64,000 nt of DNA from Postechiella sp039985655 (GCA_039985655.1 JBDWSF010000016.1:1-64000), one strand, 5' to 3'. Shown: positions 18,801 to 28,374, counted from the first letter of the stretch. The notes: generated by a model from the letters alone, not told the origin. Numbers and translations: made by a program.

Positions 18801-20046
18801 CGAGAAAATCATTTTCAATATTCTTTCTAATGCCATTAAGGTAACGCCAGATGGTGGTATAATTAACGTAGACCTTATATCGAAAGATGAACTCATCAAC
18901 TTACCGCTTGTAAATCCAAACAAACCGACAAAAGTTATAGAATTAGCTATTTCTGACACAGGCCATGGCATGAACCAAAATGAAGTAAAAAGAATATTCG
19001 AACGTTTTTATCAAATTGAAAATTTAAATAAAACCTATTATGGAGGAACAGGTATTGGACTAGAAGTGGTTCAAAATTTCGTGCAATTACATAAAGGAAA
19101 AATAGAAGTAAAAAGTAAAATAGGCAACGGCACAACCTTTAGGATTTTATTACCGGTAGGCAAATCTCATTTTACTCAAAGTGAATTATTATCAGAAGCA
19201 ATTGAAGCTTCAGACCAAAAAGACTACTTTGTTCGCGATCATGTAGACATTGAAAGCGAAGTCCCAACTAAAAACGAATCTTCTAATCATACTTTATTAA
19301 TTGTTGAAGACAATGCAGAACTTAGAACCTATATTAAAGAAGAATTTAAAAACACTTATAAAGTTTTAACCGCTAAAAACGGAAAAGAAGGCTTAGAAAT
19401 AGCAAAGAAATCGCTCCCTGATATTATTATTACAGACGTTTTAATGCCAGAAATGGATGGGTTTGCATTTTGTAAAAAAATCAAAACAGATATACAGACC
19501 AGCCATATACCTTTATTAATGCTTACCGCTAAAACGAGAATCGACGATCGTTTAGAAGGCATAGAACTTGGTGCCGATGCTTACATGGTAAAGCCTTTTG
19601 ATTTGAGATTACTAAAACTCAGATTGTCACAATTAATTACAAGTAGACAACTCATCTTTAATAAATATTTTAGCGTGATTAGCGACATGCCAGAAAACAC
19701 AAAAACGACGTCCTTAGATAAAGAATTTATAGATAAAGCGCTTAACTTCATAAATGCAAATATGGGTGACCCCGAATTAAGTGTTGAGTCTTTAGCATCA
19801 GAAATGAGTTTGAGTAGAAGTCAATTCTATAGAAAAATTAAAGCTTTAACGAATCAAACGGCTAATGAGTTTTTAAGAAACATAAGGCTTCAAAAAGCAA
19901 AGCAAATTTTAGAAATGGGTAACACCAACATAAGCGATGTTTGTTATAAAATAGGGTTCTCTTCACCCTCTTATTTTACGAAATGTTTTAAAGGCTACTT
20001 TGGTCTTCTACCTACCGAAGTTACTGTTTCTCCAAATCTTAAATAA
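15880..20046 (+). CDS. Hybrid two-component system sensor/regulator (HTCS) of the utilisation locus
   Basis: 1388 residues combining all parts of a two-component system. Signal peptide 1-21; periplasmic double beta-propeller of 'Reg_prop' blades (~30-690, repeated 'xxLWIGT..GLxxY' units); Y_Y_Y domain ~715-785; transmembrane helix ~805-828; HisKA domain with 'ISHEFRTPLT' (His865); HATPase with 'GTGIGLEVVQNFV'; receiver with 'TDVLMPEMDG' (Asp1186); AraC-type DNA-binding domain ~1285-1388 ('LSRSQFYRKIKALT', 'IGFSSPSYFTKCFKGYFG'). In Bacteroidota, HTCS proteins bind an oligosaccharide in the periplasm and activate the adjacent SusC/SusD operon, which here starts ~440 bases downstream. All catalytic residues checked are present. 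Confidence 0.96.
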   Translation: MNKILCFFIGFLYLFSLNIWSQKSDPEYNFVNIKDGISKAGVSTIIQDHHGFIWLGTNGAGMYRFDGIEYNYYKHILTDSTSISSNLVYCSYLDKDNRLWVGTEEGINLYDRKNDRFKRIPILNNNNKKKTNISVRSLIGDGEGNLFFGTLQKGLYKLQLNTLKIDKVTIADAKETNPAIYALVTNKNGHVYAGTTEGLKEYDNKSNTLKEALFNGKTGYIGFKKPIQTLFIDKDNTLWIGSVSCGLFNLKKNISNSYFDLNDINISKNRYLSIEQLPDSTIMCGTENDGLIHINTNGDVIKNYLTDRTNQKSILSNSIWSLFVDANGRVWLGYYNKGVAVYDELYDKFKDLESITNNPNSLHMGSVTGMVQDHSGKIWISMDGGGIDIFDKKTKKISHINQFDNSIYSGITNDYFETLFIDSKQNIWAGSWNHGVFLLKKGSKKFVNYSMDSTNGDLKSNTILSITEDADGVIWIGAFYKGLHSLNPKTNKITHYDSDSFAKYGLPNSDVRKVLIDSKNNLWIGTTQGLFKIENQNSDTFSITSMTSRMPEHYKNPTSANHILSLYEGKDANTLWIGTRGAGLCKYNYETDAFSWYNKFNDLAEENVSGIVGDLEGNIWLSGNSGISKLNIANESFTNFTKSDGLLSNDFNINAAFRDHEGILYFGNFQGMDYFNPSNISINTNLTSLYLTDFKLFNKKVYPTKKDSPLSQVISETDSISLTSKQSVFTIEYSGINYTRPEKNEYAYYLKGYEKDYNYVGDLRTATYTNLDAGAYTFMLKAANNDGIWNETPLRLKITVLPPWWKTAWAVSLYIGLFLFGLYLLNKMTQSRIKEKEAINNERNKRQQEIDLNEKKFQFFTNISHEFRTPLTLIKNPLEDIIKDTSLNLPDHIRRKHNTIHKNTDRIYRLINELLDFRKLELNKVQIKAQEINLVALTKDVTSHFKEEMISRDIQLSVDAAVADLPVWADEGMLEKIIFNILSNAIKVTPDGGIINVDLISKDELINLPLVNPNKPTKVIELAISDTGHGMNQNEVKRIFERFYQIENLNKTYYGGTGIGLEVVQNFVQLHKGKIEVKSKIGNGTTFRILLPVGKSHFTQSELLSEAIEASDQKDYFVRDHVDIESEVPTKNESSNHTLLIVEDNAELRTYIKEEFKNTYKVLTAKNGKEGLEIAKKSLPDIIITDVLMPEMDGFAFCKKIKTDIQTSHIPLLMLTAKTRIDDRLEGIELGADAYMVKPFDLRLLKLRLSQLITSRQLIFNKYFSVISDMPENTKTTSLDKEFIDKALNFINANMGDPELSVESLASEMSLSRSQFYRKIKALTNQTANEFLRNIRLQKAKQILEMGNTNISDVCYKIGFSSPSYFTKCFKGYFGLLPTEVTVSPNLK

Positions 20047-20339
20047 ATAAAAATCAGCGTTATAAAGTTTTATCTATGCAATTATCCTCTTTTAACTAAT
20101 TTATATAGTATTGCTCATCTTGTTTGCTAAAAAACAGCAAAGATATCTATACTGTTTTTAATTTTATTGAAACTTATTTAGCTTTTATTATTGAATTAGG
20201 ATACCAATTAAAAATCATGAAGCAACAAATAATACAAATGTCGCATTTTCTTAATTTTAGATAGTTTACGCAGCATTCGTCTTACTCATTGCTTTATATT
20301 TCATATTAATTCTTTAACACGTTCTCTAAATTTGGTACC
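20047..20339. other. Intergenic region upstream of the microprotein/SusC genes
   Basis: No gene seen. The HTCS AraC domain would be expected to bind in this region or up to 20490; no convincing direct-repeat operator could be picked out by eye. A TAAATTTG box lies at 20327. Confidence 0.4.
20327..20334 (+). promoter_or_regulatory. -10 box TAAATTTG upstream of the microprotein and SusC
   Basis: Matches TAnnTTTG. It ends 5 bases before the ATG of a 32-codon frame and ~156 bases before susC. A transcript starting here would begin at or beside that ATG and continue into susC. Confidence 0.45.
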
Positions 20340-20438
20340 ATGGGAGAATATTCAAATAGATGGAAACAATTATCAGAAGTATTTTTAATAATTGCAATTA
20401 TTGCGTTATTGGTATTCTTAATAATATTTGTTTTCTAA
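20340..20438 (+). CDS. Candidate 32-residue membrane microprotein
   Basis: ATG GGA GAA ... TAA encodes a 12-residue polar head (MGEYSNRWKQLS) followed by an uninterrupted ~18-residue hydrophobic stretch (FLIIAIIALLVFLIIFVF) to the stop, the shape of a single-pass tail-anchored peptide. It sits between the HTCS and susC with a TAAATTTG box immediately upstream, and would be translated from a leaderless or nearly leaderless mRNA. No family is recognised. AT-rich DNA favours Ile/Leu/Phe codons, so chance cannot be excluded. Confidence 0.4.
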   Translation: MGEYSNRWKQLSEVFLIIAIIALLVFLIIFVF

Positions 20439-20490
20439 AAAGAATTTTTCCCAAAAACTAAAACTAAATTATTAACTTAAATTATTAACT

Positions 20491-23400
20491 ATGATTAAAA
20501 AATTTACACTCGCAATTATTACTGTGGTAATGTTTTGCTCGCAAAGTGTATTAGCGCAAACAAAAACTGTTAGTGGTGTTGTTTCAGATCAAGATGGCGT
20601 GCCTTTACCAGGTGTTTCAATTATTGTTTCTGGAACATCAAATGGTAGTTCAACAGATTTTGATGGAAACTACAAAATTTCGAATGTTAGCGCATCAGAT
20701 CAATTAGTACTTACATATATTGGTATGATATCACAAACCATCACTGTAGGAAATCAATCAACAATTAATGTTACGCTTCAAGAATCTTTAGAATCACTAA
20801 GCGAAGTTGTAGTCGTTGGTTATGGTAAAACAACAAGACGTTTGGTTACTGGTGCTATCTCATCCGTTAAATCAGAAGATATAAATAGAACTCCAGTAGT
20901 TTCAGCAGATCAAGCTTTACAAGGTCAAGCTCCTGGTGTAACTGTTATTAATTCTGGATCGCCAGGAACATCACCACAAGTACAAATTCGTGGATTAGGA
21001 ACATTTGGAAATAGTCAACCTTTATATGTTATTGATGGTATAGTCTCAGGTGGGTTAAATGAAATTAATCCAAATGATATTGAATCCATTGATGTTTTAA
21101 AAGATGCTTCAACAGCAGCCATCTATGGGTCGCGTGCTTCAAACGGTGTTGTTTTAATTACTACTAAAAAAGGAAAATCTGGAAAGACAAAATTAACTTT
21201 TGACAGTTTTATCTCTTCGCAAAGTGTTCCAAAAAAATTAGACCTTTTAAATTCAGATCAATTTAGACAATTTGCTAATGAAACTTATGGTTTACCAAAT
21301 AGATACACCACAGATCTTGCATCTACAGAATTAAACACAGATTGGCAAGACGAAATATTTAGATCTTCAATAATGCACAATACCAATGTTGGTTTATCTG
21401 GCGGTAATGATACAGCTATCTTTAATATTTCTGCAGGTTATGTAGATCAAGAAGGTATAATTATCAATACGGGATTTAATAGAGCTTCGCTTAGAGCGAA
21501 TAGCGAATTTAAAATAGGTGATAAGTTTAAAATTGGAGAAACGCTTTCTATAGCAGATTCTGAAATGAAAAATGAAGAGGAGAATGGAGATAGAACATTG
21601 ATAGAACATTTAATTAAATCACTTCCTTACACTCCAGTTTACGACATTAATAATCCTGGAGGTTTTGGAGGTCCCGATACCACATTAGATAACGGTTCGG
21701 ATGCGGAAAATCCAGTAAGACTTCAAACTATAGGCAATAACACAACAGAAACAACAAAAATTTTAGGATCACTTTATGCTTCCTATGAAATTATTGATGG
21801 TCTAAATTACAAGTTTCAATACGGTTTTGATAGAAGTACAGCACAAACAAATATTCATCGTCCTTCTTTTAACGAGGGTATTAATTCTCGTGCAGCGGCA
21901 GAAATAGATCAAAGCACCAATATTTTCAACTCAAATACATATACTAATTCATTAAATTATTCAAAATCATTTGATGATGTTCACAATTTAGATTTACTAT
22001 TAGTTGCTGAGAAATTTGGAACTACGGCAAGAAATAACCAATCTCAATCATCAAACCCTTTAACAGATGCAGTAACTGTTGTTCAAGGCAATGCAACAGT
22101 AACCAATCAACTGTTTGAATATGGTTTAATTTCATATATAGGTCGAGTTAATTACAACTATGATAACAAATATTTACTTTCAGCTTCTTTACGTCGTGAT
22201 GGATCGTCTCGTTTTGGATCAAACAATCGATGGGGAACCTTTCCCGCAGTTTCTTTAGGATGGATATTAAGCGAAGAAAATTTCATAAAAGACTCTAATA
22301 CCATTAGTAATTTAAAAGTTAGAGGTTCTTGGGGTACTACTGGTAATGATGGTTCAACCGATTATGTTTATGAAGCTGGATTAATATCAACTTATAATTA
22401 TATAGGTTTAAACAATAATGTTGGTGTTTCAAACTTTGGAAGTGCAAATCCAGATTTAAAATGGGAAGAAGCCACAATGACCAATATAGGGTTAGATTTA
22501 GGTCTTTATAATAATGCACTTACGCTTTCTTTAGAGTACTACAACAATGATGTCGACGACGTTATTGTACCTATTCCTAATGTAGCTTCTGATGGTCTTG
22601 GTGCCGCATTTACACAACGTAATGGTGCTTCGACAAATACTAAAGGTGTAGAACTTAATATTGGTTACAACCACGATAATGGTGATGATTTCTCATGGTC
22701 TGCTAATTTAAATCTTGGGACATCTAAAAATAAAGCAACAGATTTAGGAGACTTATTATTTATTGAGAGCTCAATATTTGAAGGTGAAAATTTGACCAGA
22801 ATTACAGAAGGGGAATCTTTATTCTATTTTTATGGACTTGAGACAAACGGGTTATTCCAAGTCGGTGACGATACAAGCGCACAACCAAATGCCGCTGCAG
22901 GTGATATACGTTTTGTAGACCAAGATAATAGTGGCACTATAGATAGTGGTGATAATGTTAAAATTGGCGATCCTTTTCCAAATTTCACATATGGCCTAAA
23001 CTTTTCTGCAAACTATAAGAATTTCGATGCTACTATATTTTTTAGTGGTGTAAGCGGAAATGATATTTACAATACTAATATTTATGATTTGGAAGGCATG
23101 ACACGATTATTTAATGCAGGTACAACAGTATTAAATAGATGGACACCAACAAACACAAACACCTCTATACCTCGATTTACTGCAGATCATTCTGATAACG
23201 TAAACAGATCAGATAGATTTATAGAAAGTGGAGCGTATGCTAAACTTAGAAATCTAACCATTGGTTATAGTTTGTCTGATAATGCGCTTTCTTCATTTGG
23301 CAATGATACGTTATCGAAATTTAGAGTATACTTAACAGGACAAAATCTATTTACAATAACAGACTATTCTGGTTACGACCCAGAAATTGGAGGAAGCACT

Positions 23401-23505
23401 ACAGTAACACCAGGGCAGCAGTCTGAAGCAGCAGGAGTAGGAATAGACAGAGGGGTATATCCACAACCTAGATCTATAATACTTGGTCTTCAAGTTGCTT
23501 TTTAA
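20491..23505 (+). CDS. SusC/RagA family TonB-dependent outer-membrane transporter
   Basis: 1004 residues. Signal peptide 1-22 ('SVLA-QT'); carboxypeptidase-regulatory-like Ig domain ~25-108 ('VSGVVSDQDGVPLPGVSI', 'DFDGNYKI'); plug domain ~115-230 with 'LQGQAPGVTV', 'VQIRGLGTFG', 'PLYVIDGI' and 'IYGSRASNGVVLITTKKG'; 22-strand barrel thereafter, ending in the aromatic 'ILGLQVAF'. It imports oligosaccharides bound by its SusD partner, powered by TonB. It is first of the susC-susD pair (24 bases apart) and probably activated by the adjacent HTCS. Substrate cannot be read from the sequence. Confidence 0.96.
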   Translation: MIKKFTLAIITVVMFCSQSVLAQTKTVSGVVSDQDGVPLPGVSIIVSGTSNGSSTDFDGNYKISNVSASDQLVLTYIGMISQTITVGNQSTINVTLQESLESLSEVVVVGYGKTTRRLVTGAISSVKSEDINRTPVVSADQALQGQAPGVTVINSGSPGTSPQVQIRGLGTFGNSQPLYVIDGIVSGGLNEINPNDIESIDVLKDASTAAIYGSRASNGVVLITTKKGKSGKTKLTFDSFISSQSVPKKLDLLNSDQFRQFANETYGLPNRYTTDLASTELNTDWQDEIFRSSIMHNTNVGLSGGNDTAIFNISAGYVDQEGIIINTGFNRASLRANSEFKIGDKFKIGETLSIADSEMKNEEENGDRTLIEHLIKSLPYTPVYDINNPGGFGGPDTTLDNGSDAENPVRLQTIGNNTTETTKILGSLYASYEIIDGLNYKFQYGFDRSTAQTNIHRPSFNEGINSRAAAEIDQSTNIFNSNTYTNSLNYSKSFDDVHNLDLLLVAEKFGTTARNNQSQSSNPLTDAVTVVQGNATVTNQLFEYGLISYIGRVNYNYDNKYLLSASLRRDGSSRFGSNNRWGTFPAVSLGWILSEENFIKDSNTISNLKVRGSWGTTGNDGSTDYVYEAGLISTYNYIGLNNNVGVSNFGSANPDLKWEEATMTNIGLDLGLYNNALTLSLEYYNNDVDDVIVPIPNVASDGLGAAFTQRNGASTNTKGVELNIGYNHDNGDDFSWSANLNLGTSKNKATDLGDLLFIESSIFEGENLTRITEGESLFYFYGLETNGLFQVGDDTSAQPNAAAGDIRFVDQDNSGTIDSGDNVKIGDPFPNFTYGLNFSANYKNFDATIFFSGVSGNDIYNTNIYDLEGMTRLFNAGTTVLNRWTPTNTNTSIPRFTADHSDNVNRSDRFIESGAYAKLRNLTIGYSLSDNALSSFGNDTLSKFRVYLTGQNLFTITDYSGYDPEIGGSTTVTPGQQSEAAGVGIDRGVYPQPRSIILGLQVAF

Positions 23506-23529
23506 ATAATAACTAGTAATATAAAAAAC

Positions 23530-24948
23530 ATGAAAAATATTAAAATCTATTTTACTGGTATATCAGTACTAATCATTGGAATTCTAATTTCTTGCAATGA
23601 GTCAGATATAGAATTAACAAATCCGAACCAATTATCAACCGAAACATATTTTAAATCGAGTGCTCAATTAGAGTCATCTGTAACAGCTGCTTATGCATAT
23701 CTACAAGAAGTTGGTAATTATGCGAGATATCAATTTTATATAAACGATAATATTGCAGGTGAAAATTATGCTGCAGGTAATTTGGAAGCTGATAAAGTGC
23801 AAATGATAAACCGAGATATTGATGAAGCCAACAATGGAAATAACCAATATTGGGATCACAACTACAAAGGGATAGGCCGATGTAACTTTGTAATCGATAG
23901 TGAATCTAGTTTCGAGAATATTGATGCCACAGAAATCACTCAAAGATTAGGAGAGATTCGATTTTTAAGAGCATTATATTATTTTAACATCGTAACAAAA
24001 TATGGTGAAGTACCATTAGTTTTATCATCTGAAACCGTTGCAGGAGGCAGACCGAAATCTAGCATAACAGACATTTACGCTGCTATAGTAACAGATTTAC
24101 AATTCGCGACCACTAACCTACCAGCAAAGGGAACTCAAGAAGTTGGAAGAGCGACTTCTGGCGCTGCATGGGCTTTGTTAGGTAAAGTGTTATTACAAAA
24201 TGATGATGCATCAGGAGCTAAAACAGCCTTAGCAAACGTTACAGGTTATTCCTTAGTAGATAACTACATAGATAATTTTACTGTAAGTGGTGAGCATAAC
24301 GATGAATCTATTTTTGAAATACATTATGATGAATCTACTGGTGCTGGAGATTCGTGGAATCAAGATGGCTTAGGGAATTCTGAAACCTCGTTCAGAGCTC
24401 AAGAATACTCTGGATGGTATAATGTTAAACCAAGTCAAACGTTATTAGATGAATTCGAAGATGGTGACACCCGTTATTCGGATACGTTCTATTCAATTAA
24501 TGATAACGATAATGGCACTATGACCAATATTTATAACAAAGGCACTACTACATTTACATCTGGTACTATTGGTCCTGACGATAATCCAGCATGGAGAAAA
24601 TATCAAAATCTAGATAATAGAGCTGCTGAAACTACTGAAAGTGGTATTAACGCAAGGGTAATTCGCTATGCTGATGTATTATTAATGAAAGCAGAAGCCG
24701 AAATTCGTTCAGGAGGTACTGAATCTGTAGCGCTAGGATATTTAAACGAAGTACGCAATAGAGCTTCCGTTTCCATGCCAGCTATATCTGTATCTGGGGC
24801 TCCAGCAATTTTAGATGCCATAAAACATGAACGATGGGTAGAGTTAGCAGGAGAACAATCTCGATATTTAGATTTACAACGATTTGATGGATTTACGTAT
24901 TTAATGCCTATTCCAAACATAGAATTACAAGCTAACACCAACCTATAA
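23530..24948 (+). CDS. SusD/RagB family glycan-binding lipoprotein
   Basis: 472 residues. Lipobox 'GILISC' (Cys22) anchors it to the outer membrane; the acidic residues after Cys fit the surface-export signal of Bacteroidota lipoproteins. Early 'NPNQLSTETYFKS', the TPR-like core ('FLRALYYFNIVTKYGEVPLV') and late 'YADVLLMKAEAEIR', 'LGYLNEVRNRA', 'IKHERWVELAGEQSRYLDL' are typical SusD text. It caps the SusC barrel and binds the polysaccharide at the surface. A strong terminator follows 45 bases after the stop. Confidence 0.95.
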   Translation: MKNIKIYFTGISVLIIGILISCNESDIELTNPNQLSTETYFKSSAQLESSVTAAYAYLQEVGNYARYQFYINDNIAGENYAAGNLEADKVQMINRDIDEANNGNNQYWDHNYKGIGRCNFVIDSESSFENIDATEITQRLGEIRFLRALYYFNIVTKYGEVPLVLSSETVAGGRPKSSITDIYAAIVTDLQFATTNLPAKGTQEVGRATSGAAWALLGKVLLQNDDASGAKTALANVTGYSLVDNYIDNFTVSGEHNDESIFEIHYDESTGAGDSWNQDGLGNSETSFRAQEYSGWYNVKPSQTLLDEFEDGDTRYSDTFYSINDNDNGTMTNIYNKGTTTFTSGTIGPDDNPAWRKYQNLDNRAAETTESGINARVIRYADVLLMKAEAEIRSGGTESVALGYLNEVRNRASVSMPAISVSGAPAILDAIKHERWVELAGEQSRYLDLQRFDGFTYLMPIPNIELQANTNL

Positions 24949-24992
24949 CATAAAATATTTTTCATTTTAATTTAATTTACCCTTGAATAAAT

Positions 24993-25022
24993 CTTGTGCA
25001 GTTTTTCTGCACAGGGTTTTTT
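24993..25022 (+). terminator. Terminator or attenuator between susD and the VCBS lipoprotein
   Basis: Stem CTTGTGCAG / CTGCACAGG (one G-T pair), T5 loop, followed by a T6 run and more T-rich DNA. The next gene starts 32 bases on in the same direction, so partial read-through may set its level relative to susCD. Confidence 0.75.
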
Positions 25023-25053
25023 CTATTTTTTCTATATTACACTTTATTTACTT

Positions 25054-28000
25054 ATGAAATCAATCAACTATCTTCTTTTTGTTTTTCTTTTAGCCTCTTG
25101 TTCCGAAAACAACAAAGTTAATAAGCAATTCTCTTTGATAGATTCTGACATCTCGAATATTGATTTCGTAAACAAACTAACAGAATCAGACACGCTAAAC
25201 TATTTTAACTATCCCTACATTTACATGGGAGGCGGCATTGCAGTTGGCGATTTTAATAATGATAATTTACAAGACCTCTATTTTACAGGAAATATGGTTT
25301 CAAATAAACTATATTTAAACAAAAGGAATTTAAAATTTAAAGACATTACCGAATCTGCAAATGCAGGATTGTCAAATAATTGGTTTTTAGGAGCAACTAC
25401 AATTGATATTAATAACGATGGTTGGTTAGATATATATTTAAGTGTATCAGGAAAAAATCAAGAATGCCCAAACAAACTATTAGTCAACCAAGGACTAAAT
25501 AAAGAAGGGCATATCTCCTTTAAAGAAGAGGCTGAAAAATATGGTATAGCAGATAAAGGACATACAACTCAAAGTGCTTTTTTTGATTATGATAATGATG
25601 GAGACCTTGATTTATATGTTGCGAATTACCCCATGACGTCTTTTAAGACTACACCAGAAATATTTCAAAAGCATATCAATTATGCGACGCCAATACACTC
25701 AAACCACCTCTATAAAAACAATGGAGATTTCACATTTACAGATGTCACAAAAGAAGCCAATTTACAATCCTATAGCTTATCGCTTAGTGCTTCAATTAGC
25801 GATTTAAACAACGATGGCTATAAAGATATTTATGTTAGTAACGATTTTGCAAGCGCCGATTTTTGTTATATAAATAATGGAGATGGAACCTTTAAAAACA
25901 CACTAGAAAAATCTGTAAAACATACAGCTTTATACGGCATGGGCGCAGATATCGCAGACTATAATAACGATGGATTTTTAGATATTTTTCAAGTAGATAT
26001 GGATGCATCGACCAATAAGCGTTCTAAATCTAATATGGCAAGCATGAATCCTAAGGTGTTTTGGGATACATACAATTCTGGGCTTCACTATCAATACATG
26101 CATAATTGCCTTCAGTTAAGCGCTGGTGTTTTCGATGATGACGGCATCCCTAAATTTAATAATGTATCTCGAATTTCGAATGTATCGACTACCGATTGGA
26201 GTTGGGGTCCTGTTTTTGCCGATTTGGATAATGATGGATGGAAAGATTTGTATGTCTCGAACGGAACACGGCGAGAAATAAATAATACCGATTATTTTAA
26301 CACTATAAATAAGAATAGTAACCCTTTTGGTAAAACAAAAAACAAAGGACTTCAAAACACATTAAAAATGCCTTCTGAAAAGACTGATAATTTTGTTTTT
26401 AAAAACACTAAAGACTTAATGTTTGAAAAAGTAAATAAAGAATGGGGTTTAGAATTTAAAGGATTCTCCAACGGTGTGGTTTATGCCGATTTAGATAATG
26501 ATGGTGATTTAGAAATCGTTTTAAATAATATTGATGATAAAGCAGTCATATTTGAAAATCATAATATATCAAAAAACAATTATTTAGCCATTGCTTTTAA
26601 TGGTCCAGAAAAAAACAGTAGAGGCATTGGTGTTAAATGCACCTTACTTTTAGAAGAAGGACAACAGTATCAAGAATTAACAATTGAACATGGTTATATC
26701 TCTTCAATGGCACCCATTTTACATTTTGGTTTAGGAACTAATTCAATTATAGCGTCTTTAAAAATTGAATGGCCCGACAGAAAAACACAAACACTTCAGA
26801 ATATAAAAGTGAATCAAAAACTAACCGTAAATTATTCCGATGCAACCCTTCAGAAAACGGAAAAAGAGTTCAGCAAAAAAGAGTTCTTCAATTCTAATCA
26901 AAATCCATTAGATTCACTATTTCAACATGTAGAAAATGAATATGACGACTACAAAAAGGAAATTTTATTACCTCATAAAACATCCAATTTTGGCCCGTAC
27001 GTATCTGTTGGCGATATAAATAAAGATGGTTTAGACGATTTTTATTGTAGTGGTGCTTCAAACCAAAAAGGTGGGTTATTTTATCAAAACAGCAAAGGGC
27101 GTTTTGATCAAGTTCAACTCAATTCAGAAAAAGAAAGCACTTATGAAGACATGAAATCATTATTTTTCGATGCAGATTCTGACTGTGATTTAGATTTATA
27201 TGTCGTAAGTGGGGGAAATGAATTCGAACCGCAATCAGAACTACTACAGGATCGTTTATATAAAAATGATGGTTTAGGGAATTTAACGCTAACAAAACCT
27301 GCACTGCCGCAAATGCACACCAGTGGATCTCGTGTTTATAAATTTGATTATGATAAAGACGGAGACCATGATCTCTTAATTTGTGGGAGACTCGTTCCAG
27401 GGAATTACCCATCTCCTGCCAAAACGTATATTCTTGAAAACAAAAGCACAATTGAAAACATAAAATTTGAAGATGTTACCGACACCTTAATTCCAGAGTT
27501 TTCGAATTTAGGATTAGCAACTGCTGCAAGTATTGAAGATATTGATAACGACGGATTTAAAGATATTGTTATTCTAGGGGAATGGATGCCAATTCGGGTG
27601 TTTAAAAACAATCAAGGGAAAGGCTTTTCAGAAATCTCTAAAGATCTAGGGCTGGAAAACACCACAGGTTGGTGGTTTAGTATTTCCAGTGGCGACTTTG
27701 ATAAAGATGGAGACATCGATTTTATCGCTGGTAACTTAGGCTTAAATTATAAATACAAATCTACAGATGACGAAACTTTTGACATCTATTTTAACGACTT
27801 TGATAAAAACAATAAAAAAGATATTGTCTTAAGCTATTACAACGAAGGCAAAAAATATCCCGTGCGTGGACGTTCTTGTTCATCACAACAAATTGGTAAT
27901 TTAAAAGATAAATTTAAAACGTATAATGAATTTGCCGAAGCCACTTTAATAGATGTTTACGGAGAAGACCAACTAGAAAAATCATTACACTATCAAGTAA

Positions 28001-28374
28001 ATACTTTTGCTACAAGCTACATTGAAAACAAAAACGGAACCTTTGTTGTTCACCCTTTGCCAAATGAAATCCAACTGTCTAGTATTAATCAACTATTAAT
28101 TAAAGATTTTAATCTTGATGGAAATTTAGACGTTTTAGGAGCAGGTAACCTATATGCTTCAGAAATTGAAACCCCAAGAAATGATGCAGGAACTGGCGTG
28201 CTTTTATTAGGAAATGGAAAAGGTGATTTCAATCCAGTATCAATTAAAGAAAGTGGTTTTTATGCCCCAAAAGATGTTAAAGACATGGCCCCGATTATAG
28301 TTGGTGGTAAACAAATGATTCTAATTGCAAATAATAATGATTACCTGAAATTTATTTCAGTTTTAAAAAAATAA
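25054..28374 (+). CDS. VCBS/FG-GAP repeat lipoprotein with ASPIC/UnbV domain
   Basis: 1106 residues. Lipobox 'FLLASC' (Cys16). Many FG-GAP/VCBS blades with calcium-loop motifs such as 'DFNNDNLQDLY', 'DINNDGWLDIY', 'DYDNDGDLDLYV' and 'DKDGDIDFIAGNLG' form one or two beta-propellers (~50-500 and ~640-1100); an ASPIC/UnbV domain (~505-590, 'GIGVKCTLL', 'HFGLGTN') lies between. Such CRTAC1-like lipoproteins recur beside SusCD pairs in marine flavobacteria and are thought to help bind glycans, but no activity is established. ATG 25054 was chosen because it yields the lipoprotein signal; the frame extends upstream into the terminator hairpin. Confidence 0.88.
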   Translation: MKSINYLLFVFLLASCSENNKVNKQFSLIDSDISNIDFVNKLTESDTLNYFNYPYIYMGGGIAVGDFNNDNLQDLYFTGNMVSNKLYLNKRNLKFKDITESANAGLSNNWFLGATTIDINNDGWLDIYLSVSGKNQECPNKLLVNQGLNKEGHISFKEEAEKYGIADKGHTTQSAFFDYDNDGDLDLYVANYPMTSFKTTPEIFQKHINYATPIHSNHLYKNNGDFTFTDVTKEANLQSYSLSLSASISDLNNDGYKDIYVSNDFASADFCYINNGDGTFKNTLEKSVKHTALYGMGADIADYNNDGFLDIFQVDMDASTNKRSKSNMASMNPKVFWDTYNSGLHYQYMHNCLQLSAGVFDDDGIPKFNNVSRISNVSTTDWSWGPVFADLDNDGWKDLYVSNGTRREINNTDYFNTINKNSNPFGKTKNKGLQNTLKMPSEKTDNFVFKNTKDLMFEKVNKEWGLEFKGFSNGVVYADLDNDGDLEIVLNNIDDKAVIFENHNISKNNYLAIAFNGPEKNSRGIGVKCTLLLEEGQQYQELTIEHGYISSMAPILHFGLGTNSIIASLKIEWPDRKTQTLQNIKVNQKLTVNYSDATLQKTEKEFSKKEFFNSNQNPLDSLFQHVENEYDDYKKEILLPHKTSNFGPYVSVGDINKDGLDDFYCSGASNQKGGLFYQNSKGRFDQVQLNSEKESTYEDMKSLFFDADSDCDLDLYVVSGGNEFEPQSELLQDRLYKNDGLGNLTLTKPALPQMHTSGSRVYKFDYDKDGDHDLLICGRLVPGNYPSPAKTYILENKSTIENIKFEDVTDTLIPEFSNLGLATAASIEDIDNDGFKDIVILGEWMPIRVFKNNQGKGFSEISKDLGLENTTGWWFSISSGDFDKDGDIDFIAGNLGLNYKYKSTDDETFDIYFNDFDKNNKKDIVLSYYNEGKKYPVRGRSCSSQQIGNLKDKFKTYNEFAEATLIDVYGEDQLEKSLHYQVNTFATSYIENKNGTFVVHPLPNEIQLSSINQLLIKDFNLDGNLDVLGAGNLYASEIETPRNDAGTGVLLLGNGKGDFNPVSIKESGFYAPKDVKDMAPIIVGGKQMILIANNNDYLKFISVLKK

